A stretch of DNA of 64,000 nt, taken from Thermoleophilia bacterium. Lineage in GTDB: Bacteria > Actinomycetota > Thermoleophilia > Miltoncostaeales > Miltoncostaeaceae. How positions within the stretch are numbered: the stretch's first letter is position 1; each line of letters opens with the position of its first letter. The translations under genes and the position numbers were made by a program. The notes beneath the pieces were generated by a model. It was not told the origin of the DNA. It saw only the letters and a list, made by a program, of their open reading frames with translations, and made no database searches. Positions 59,081 to 64,000 of this stretch are shown here, in pieces. Location: positions 1 through 64,000 of the forward strand of contig JADLHW010000086.1 of the NCBI GenBank assembly GCA_020848615.1, in the 5' to 3' direction.

Positions 59081-59680
59081 GTGGCCCGGACCGTCGATCC
59101 CGAACGGCACGAGGCGCGGCGCCTGGTGATCATCGACGCGGCGCTCACCCGGTTCGCGGCCGACGGGTACCACGGCGCCACGACGGCCGCGATCTGCCGG
59201 GAGGCGGGGATCGGGTCCGGCACCTTCTTCCACTACTTCCCCACCAAGCTCGACCTGTTGCTGGCGATCCTCGAGCTCGGCACAGGTGAGGTGGAGGAGT
59301 GGTTCGCGGCCCAGGAGGGGCGTGCGGACGCCGCCCGCGTGGTCGCCGAGTTCGTCGAGCGCACGGCGCGGGAGGCCACGGACCCCCGGATGCCCGGCTT
59401 CGTCCGCGCCGTGGGCGCGGTCGTGGCCGAGCCGCGGGTCGCGGCGGCCCTCGAGCGCGACGAGCGGGTGCAGGCCCACGGCCTGTGCGGGTGGATCGAG
59501 GCGGCCCGCCGGGCCGGGGAGGTCCGGACCGACCTCCCGGCGGAGCGGCTGTCCCAGTGGGTGATGGTCGTGCTGGACGGCTACCTGGCCCGCCTGGCGG
59601 CCGACGGCCTCGACGCCGCGGCCGAGCGGGAGCAGCTCGGCGACACCGTCGCGCGGCTGCTCGCACCCGCCGGCGCCTGA
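59081..59680 (+). CDS. TetR-family regulator
   Basis: 199 residues from a GTG at 59081, seven bases after AGGAGGT; GTG codons at 59072 and 59075 are too close to that site. The helix-turn-helix is FAADGYHGATTAAICREAGIGSGTFFHYF. The ligand domain is helical (for example VVAEFVERTAREATDPRMPG). It is divergent from the Trp/Pro-rich membrane protein, so it probably represses that gene and itself. The intergenic 49 bases are AT-rich by local standards and include AGAG and CTCT inverted arms around TGGATG. Confidence 0.9.
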   Translation: MARTVDPERHEARRLVIIDAALTRFAADGYHGATTAAICREAGIGSGTFFHYFPTKLDLLLAILELGTGEVEEWFAAQEGRADAARVVAEFVERTAREATDPRMPGFVRAVGAVVAEPRVAAALERDERVQAHGLCGWIEAARRAGEVRTDLPAERLSQWVMVVLDGYLARLAADGLDAAAEREQLGDTVARLLAPAGA

Positions 59681-59702
59681 GCGCCGGTCCCTCCGGCCGG
59701 CC

Positions 59703-61109
59703 TCAGGCCGGGCGGAATGCCACGATCCGGCGGGCCGGGTCGGCCTCGGCGAGCACCACCTGCACGTCGGACCCCGGGCGGGCGTCCGAGCCGGGCAGCG
59801 TGGCGCGCACCGGCGGGTCGCGCAGCTGGATGCGGGCGCCGCGGTCGTTGGCGCCCCACACCACGGCCGCGAACCGCTCGCCCACGTGGGACCGCAGGAG
59901 CGTGGCCTCCACGAGGTCGATGCAGGCGTTCTCCAGCCGGTCGGCGAGGGCCTCGGCGCGGCCCATCACCTCCGGGAGCCTCGACAGCGTCCCGGCGGTG
60001 TCCGGGGGCGCGGGACGCCCGGCCGACAGCTCCACCAGCAGGTCCAGCACGTACCGGTCGGCGAGCCGCCGCAGCGGCGCGGTGGCGTGTGCGTACGGGG
60101 CGGCCACCGCCGAGTGGAACGGCGGGTCGCCGGGGGACGGCCACGCGCGGTACCCGGCTCCGGTGGGGACGGCGGCCCGGGCGCTGCGGCGCAGCTGGTG
60201 CACGGCGCGCTCCGGGCCCGAGGACGCGGCGACCGCGCGCAGCCCGTCCCGTGCGCCGGGGGGCGTCAGGCCCAGGGCCGCGGCCGCGGCCTGCAGGCCC
60301 GCGACCCGGTCCGGGTCGGGGGGTCCCAGCACCCGGAACAGGCCCATCCCCGCCCCGAGCATGAGCCGCGCGCCGGAGACGTTCGCGCACAGCGAGACCT
60401 GGGCGTTCCAGTCCTCGTCCGGGGTGCGCGTCTCCAGGGTCAGCGCGAACCCCTCGGGCGTGGCGGCCGGCACCACCTGCTGGCCCGGCAGGTCGATCTC
60501 GACCGCCCCGCGGCGTTCGGCGGCCGCGGCGAGCACCGTGCCGAGCTCCCGCAGCAGCGGCACCCGCCCGCCCTCGGCGCCGTACGCGAGCTTCGCCCGG
60601 CTGCGCACCACCGCCCGGAACACCCGGCAGGGGCCGGCGTCGCCGGCGGCGTCCACCGGGACCTCGAACACCACGGACGGCCGGTCCACGTCCGGCAGCA
60701 GGCTCGCGGCACCCTCCGACAGCACGGGCGGGTACAGCGGGGTCTTCACGTCCGGCGCGTAGATCGTGGTGCCGCGCGTCCACGCCTCCCGCTCCATCGC
60801 GCCGCCCGGCCGCACGAACGCGCCCACGTCGGCGATCGCATAACGCAGCAGGAAGCCGTCGTCACGCCGCTCGATGCACATCGCCTGGTCGAGGTCCCGG
60901 CTGGAGGGCGGGTCGATGGTGACGAACTCCAGCCCCCGCAGGTCCTCGCGGCCGTCGGTGGGCACCGGTGCCGCCGCCGCGGCCCGCGCCTCGTGGGTCA
61001 CCTCGCCGGGGAAGGCCGAGGGCACGCCCATCTCCTCGCGCAGCTGCGCGAACCCGGCCAGCAGGGACTCCGGGACCCGGGGGACGGCGCGGAGGCGGCG
61101 GCGGCTCAT
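59703..61109 (-). CDS. RNB-domain ribonuclease (RNase II/R family)
   Basis: 468 residues. The RNB core has TIDPPSSRDLDQAMCIE with the metal aspartates at 66, 72 and 74, YAIADVGAFVRPGGAMEREA, and the later HSAVAAPYAHATAPLRRLADRY. There is no N-terminal cold-shock pair and only a short C-terminal S1-like tail (VQVVLAEADPARRIVAFRPA), so it is smaller than RNase R (over 700 residues) and matches the compact actinobacterial RNB proteins. It should degrade single-stranded RNA from the 3 prime end. Convergent with the TetR gene at 59081. Confidence 0.92.
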   Translation of the reverse strand: MSRRRLRAVPRVPESLLAGFAQLREEMGVPSAFPGEVTHEARAAAAAPVPTDGREDLRGLEFVTIDPPSSRDLDQAMCIERRDDGFLLRYAIADVGAFVRPGGAMEREAWTRGTTIYAPDVKTPLYPPVLSEGAASLLPDVDRPSVVFEVPVDAAGDAGPCRVFRAVVRSRAKLAYGAEGGRVPLLRELGTVLAAAAERRGAVEIDLPGQQVVPAATPEGFALTLETRTPDEDWNAQVSLCANVSGARLMLGAGMGLFRVLGPPDPDRVAGLQAAAAALGLTPPGARDGLRAVAASSGPERAVHQLRRSARAAVPTGAGYRAWPSPGDPPFHSAVAAPYAHATAPLRRLADRYVLDLLVELSAGRPAPPDTAGTLSRLPEVMGRAEALADRLENACIDLVEATLLRSHVGERFAAVVWGANDRGARIQLRDPPVRATLPGSDARPGSDVQVVLAEADPARRIVAFRPA

Positions 61110-61330
61110 GCGGCCGGGGCCGGGGACCGCGCGGCCGGGGTGCCTCCGGCGCGGGCGGCGGGTGCGTGCGACCGGTCGGGCATCGCGCCGACACTAACAG
61201 CGACGCGCTCGCCGCCGGCCTCCACCGTGCGGCGCCGGCCGGCCGTTAACGGGCGACGCCCGGGGCCGGCCGGCGCGGAAACGCGGCGCGCGTAGCGTCG
61301 CCCTGCACGTGACCCCCGATGGGAGCCGGA

Positions 61331-61660
61331 ATGGAGACGACGCTCGGGATGCCACCGGCCGCCGGGCCGCCGGTGGCGACGCCGGCCGATGGCGGGCACC
61401 CCACCCCCCACGAGCTGAGGGCGTTCCTCGTGCTCGCCGACGAGCTGCACTTCGGCCGGGCCGCGGTCGCGCTCGGCGTCGCGCAGTCGTCGTTGTCGGA
61501 GGTCATCCGGCGGCTGGAGGCCAGGGTCGGCGTCGTCCTGCTCGAGCGCACGTCCCGGCGGGTGGCGCTCACACCGGCCGGGATCCGCCTGCTGGCGCCC
61601 GCCCGGCGCGTGCTCCACGAGCTGACCACGCTGCGTTCCGCCCTGCTGCCGGCGGACTGA
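61331..61660 (+). CDS. LysR-type HTH-only protein (no effector domain)
   Basis: 109 residues from the ATG at 61331, with GGGAG ahead. Residues 27-95 are a complete LysR winged helix (LRAFLVLADELHFGRAAVALGVAQSSLSEVIRRL, then RTSRRVALTPAGIRLL), but the protein stops where the linker helix ends, so the whole 200-residue substrate-binding domain is absent. It may be a truncated gene or a small repressor able to bind DNA and perhaps heterodimerise. The last 92 bases overlap antisense with the 3 prime end of the activator gene. Confidence 0.8.
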   Translation: METTLGMPPAAGPPVATPADGGHPTPHELRAFLVLADELHFGRAAVALGVAQSSLSEVIRRLEARVGVVLLERTSRRVALTPAGIRLLAPARRVLHELTTLRSALLPAD

Positions 61661-64000
61661 CCCGGCGGCCCGCCCCGCGCAGTCGCCGCAGCAGCTCCCG
61701 GATGCCGGGGGACGGCTGCAGGCCCACCTCCGCCAGGGACGCCGCGCACTCGGCGTACACGGGAAGCGCCGCCGCGGGACCGTCCGCGGCGGCCGCGGCC
61801 TGCATCGCCAGGTACCAGCCGTCCTCGCGGAGCGGTTCCGCCGCGGCCGCCGCGCGCGCCGTGGCCAGCGCCTCCACCGCACGCCCGGCCGCGAGCAGGA
61901 GGCGCGCGTGCTCCCTGCGCGCCTCGGCCACCGCGCCGGCCAGCTCGTCCCGGCGGCCGAGGGCCGCCCGGTCATCCGCGCAGGCGACCATGGGGCCCCG
62001 GTCGGCGAGCTCCAGGGCGGTGCGCAGGGTCCGGTCCCGGGCGTCCCCGGTGTCGCGGAACGCCTGGGCGAGCAGCGCCGACAGCACATCGTCCTCGGCC
62101 GTGACCGCGCCCGCCGGCGACCAGCGCAGGACGCCGTCGGCGGACTGGAGCTCCACGCCCTCGGGCGCGATCCGCCGGAGCCGGTGGATGATCTGCCGAA
62201 GGTAGTTCTGCGCGTCGCCGCTGTGCTCCTCGAGCATCGCGACCAGCCGTGCCCTGGGGACGCCGCGCCTGCCCGACCGGGCGATCTCGGCGGCCACATC
62301 GATCGCGCGCGCCGGGCGCACCTCCACGTCGGCGCCATCCACCTCGATACGCGGACGGCCGAGCGTGCCGATCAGGACGCGTGCCCCGGCCCCGCTGCCC
62401 GACACCCGCGGCGGATCGCCGGCCCGGGCCAGGCGCCGCCAGTCGGACTCGCGCGGGCCACCGGCGTCGATGCGGCGGGCCAGGACGTCCGGATGGTCCG
62501 CCAGCGCGACGAGCAGCGGGCTGAGGGAACCCATCTCCTCGGAGACCTCGAGCGCACGATCCGCGGCCGCGTCGTGCCCGTCCTCGTCGCCCTGCCGCCA
62601 GCACGCCTCGGCGAGCAGCACCTGCGCCGCGGGCTGCTCCAGGCGCCGCTCGGCGCGGTCCATCCCCGTGATGGCGGTCCGCAGCAGCCGGATCGCGGCG
62701 GCCGGATCCTCCCCGTCGCTCAGGCGGGCGGCCGCCCGCCAGGTCGCGGCCGTCTCCCAGAAGCACGGCAGCCCGCGCGCGTGGGACCACGTCATCGCGT
62801 CGTCGAGCACCGCCGCCGCCTCGTGGGCGCGCCCCATCCGCACCAGCATCTTGCCCTCGGTGGCCGCGAAGATCGCGCGGTCCGCCGGCTGGTGCGCGCG
62901 GGACCGGGCGACCTCCCGGGCCTCCCGCACCAGCGCGAGCCCGCCGTCCCGGTCACCCTCGGCGAACGTCAGCTCGCCATCCGCGTGCAGGAAGAACTCG
63001 CGCCACGAGTGCGCGGTGATCGAGGCGCGGGTGGCCTCCAGCCGCGCACGCGCGTCTCCCAGGCGGCCGAGCTCGCGCAGCGCGTCGATCCGGAAGAACG
63101 GCGTGGCCGCAACGGGCTCGCGGGCGCCCACGTGAATCGCCTCGACCTCCAGGAAGCGGCCCTGGAAGTAGAGGCCGCACTCGAGCATCCCGAGATCCGC
63201 GCGGTCGGCGGGCCACTCGGGCTCGGGCCAGGGCCGGGGCGGCGCCGAGGAGGCGCCGACCTCGTAGACGTACCGCGACGCGCGGAACGCGGGGCCCGCC
63301 TCGTCGCGCGGCAGGAGGCGGGCCGCCGCACTCCAGTCTCCGCACAGATGGACGCCGAAGGCGGCGGCCACCGCGGCGTGAGGCCGTTGTGCCGCGAGCC
63401 GGGCGTACTCGCCGCTCGCGACGAGGCGGGCGGCGAGCGCGGGCAGCTCGTGCCGCCCGCCCGCGAGCACGGCCTCGAGCTGCACCGCGCGCAGGCCGGG
63501 GCGCCGGGACAGCAGCTCCTCGCCCAGATCGCAGCACCACCGCTGGGCCTTCTCCCAGTCCCCTCGCAGCACCACGGCCGAGCCGGCCTCCTCGATGCAG
63601 GGGGCCGCATCCTCCGGGGCGCCCGCCTCCAGGAAGCGGTCCGCCGCCTCCTCCATCTGGCCGCGCGCCCGCATCCGCCGCCCGTCGCGGAGCAGCACCT
63701 CCCGGCGGGTCCCGGGATCATCCTCGAGGAGGCTCAGCAGGAACTCCCGGAAGCGCGGGTGGTAGCGCAGGCCCTCCGGTTCGATGGTGGCGGGGAGGTG
63801 CTGGTGGAGGATCGCCCGGTACAGGGCGTCCGCCGACGGGACGTCGAGGAGCACGGCGAGCGCCTGCGGCTCCACGATGTCGAGCACGGCGCCGGTGACG
63901 ACGGCCGCCCGCACGTCCGGTGGGATGGGGGCGAGCACCTCGGCACCGAGGTACGCGAAGAACGGATCCTCCGGGTCCCCCGCGGCCGGCCGGCCGCGGA
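61569..64000 (-). CDS. MalT-like ATPase/BTAD transcriptional activator (5 prime end outside window)
   Basis: At least 810 residues; the frame is open to the right edge without a stop, so the N-terminal part is missing. The visible start (DPFFAYLGAEVLAPIPPDV, then DIVEPQALAVLLDV) is the end of a MalT/STAND ATPase and its helical arm. A long set of TPR-like helices fills the middle (for example REVARSRAHQPADRAIF). Near the end come a winged-helix module (RARLVAMLEEHSGDAQNYLRQIIHRLRRIAPEGV) and a BTAD helical domain (DRAALGRRDELAGAVAEARR, then YLAMQAAAAADGPAAALPVY). It is a large signal-integrating activator, regulated by ligand and ATP; its targets are not visible. Convergent with the LysR-HTH gene. 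Confidence 0.85.
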   Translation of the reverse strand, partial: RGRPAAGDPEDPFFAYLGAEVLAPIPPDVRAAVVTGAVLDIVEPQALAVLLDVPSADALYRAILHQHLPATIEPEGLRYHPRFREFLLSLLEDDPGTRREVLLRDGRRMRARGQMEEAADRFLEAGAPEDAAPCIEEAGSAVVLRGDWEKAQRWCCDLGEELLSRRPGLRAVQLEAVLAGGRHELPALAARLVASGEYARLAAQRPHAAVAAAFGVHLCGDWSAAARLLPRDEAGPAFRASRYVYEVGASSAPPRPWPEPEWPADRADLGMLECGLYFQGRFLEVEAIHVGAREPVAATPFFRIDALRELGRLGDARARLEATRASITAHSWREFFLHADGELTFAEGDRDGGLALVREAREVARSRAHQPADRAIFAATEGKMLVRMGRAHEAAAVLDDAMTWSHARGLPCFWETAATWRAAARLSDGEDPAAAIRLLRTAITGMDRAERRLEQPAAQVLLAEACWRQGDEDGHDAAADRALEVSEEMGSLSPLLVALADHPDVLARRIDAGGPRESDWRRLARAGDPPRVSGSGAGARVLIGTLGRPRIEVDGADVEVRPARAIDVAAEIARSGRRGVPRARLVAMLEEHSGDAQNYLRQIIHRLRRIAPEGVELQSADGVLRWSPAGAVTAEDDVLSALLAQAFRDTGDARDRTLRTALELADRGPMVACADDRAALGRRDELAGAVAEARREHARLLLAAGRAVEALATARAAAAAEPLREDGWYLAMQAAAAADGPAAALPVYAECAASLAEVGLQPSPGIRELLRRLRGAGRRVSPPAAGRNAAWSARGARAGRAPAGGSRPV

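Noticed and set aside
1-64000. CRISPR array, insertion sequence, integrase or attachment site
   Set aside because: No evenly spaced direct repeats, transposase motif or tRNA-associated repeat was found by eye.

Overview
The window reads as a chromosomal segment of a very GC-rich actinobacterium. Coding density is high, GTG starts and 1-8 base start/stop overlaps are common, and long spurious antisense reading frames reflect the GC bias. NucS (the actinobacterial and archaeal mismatch endonuclease) and a hydrogenase-4-like operon led by an ArsR regulator, arranged much like mycobacterial Rv0081-Rv0087, support Actinomycetota. A deep lineage such as Thermoleophilia is a guess the sequence alone cannot prove. 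I see no insertion sequence, prophage, CRISPR array, tRNA or rRNA.

Layout. 1-10.3 kb: an ABM-like fragment, a secreted repeat protein, two adjacent ECF sigma factor modules whose partner proteins carry a cytoplasmic tail, one membrane span and an external beta-propeller, then a divergent HxlR regulator and methyltransferase. 10.5-16.6 kb: a GGDEF-EAL protein, an FmdB-like zinc ribbon, a zinc alcohol dehydrogenase, a remnant resembling a sugar dehydrogenase, and a DUF808 membrane protein. 16.8-22.1 kb: a DJ-1/PfpI protein, a P-type cation ATPase and a NarL-type two-component pair. 22.5-29.9 kb: the six-subunit membrane hydrogenase-like complex with its ArsR regulator. 30-37.1 kb: DUF3817, DUF2277, NucS, a secreted peptidase-like hydrolase, an AspT/YidE-like transporter, a phosphoribosyltransferase and a flavoprotein. 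37.3-40.1 kb: one large secreted protein joining a thioester-like domain, four repeats and a class F sortase. 40.2-48.5 kb: aminotransferase IV, DsbA/FrnE, cysteine dioxygenase, a MurD-like ligase, a CDGSH protein, a cupredoxin, a GntR-EamA operon and a CNNM/CBS protein. 48.5-55.3 kb: a cytochrome c, STAS, SerS, PfkB operon facing a carbonic anhydrase and a SpoIIE-type phosphatase, then a lone EAL protein. 55.4-64 kb: ETF-quinone oxidoreductase, GNAT/TetR, a Trp/Pro-rich membrane protein, a second TetR, an RNB ribonuclease, an HTH-only LysR protein and a MalT/BTAD-type activator cut by the window edge.

How the parts work together. The ECF/propeller modules look like envelope-sensing units. 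The hydrogenase-like genes are tightly coupled and probably form one membrane complex with a NuoB/C/D-like arm and three or four antiporter/ND1-like membrane subunits. STAS plus the SpoIIE phosphatase suggest partner-switching regulation whose kinase lies elsewhere. Several genes (SerS, NucS, CNNM) appear to start with CTG, because no ATG, GTG or TTG gives the conserved N-terminus.

Most convergent gene pairs are separated by strong GC-rich hairpins without U-tracts. Functions are assigned from motifs and domain order read by eye; no database search was possible.
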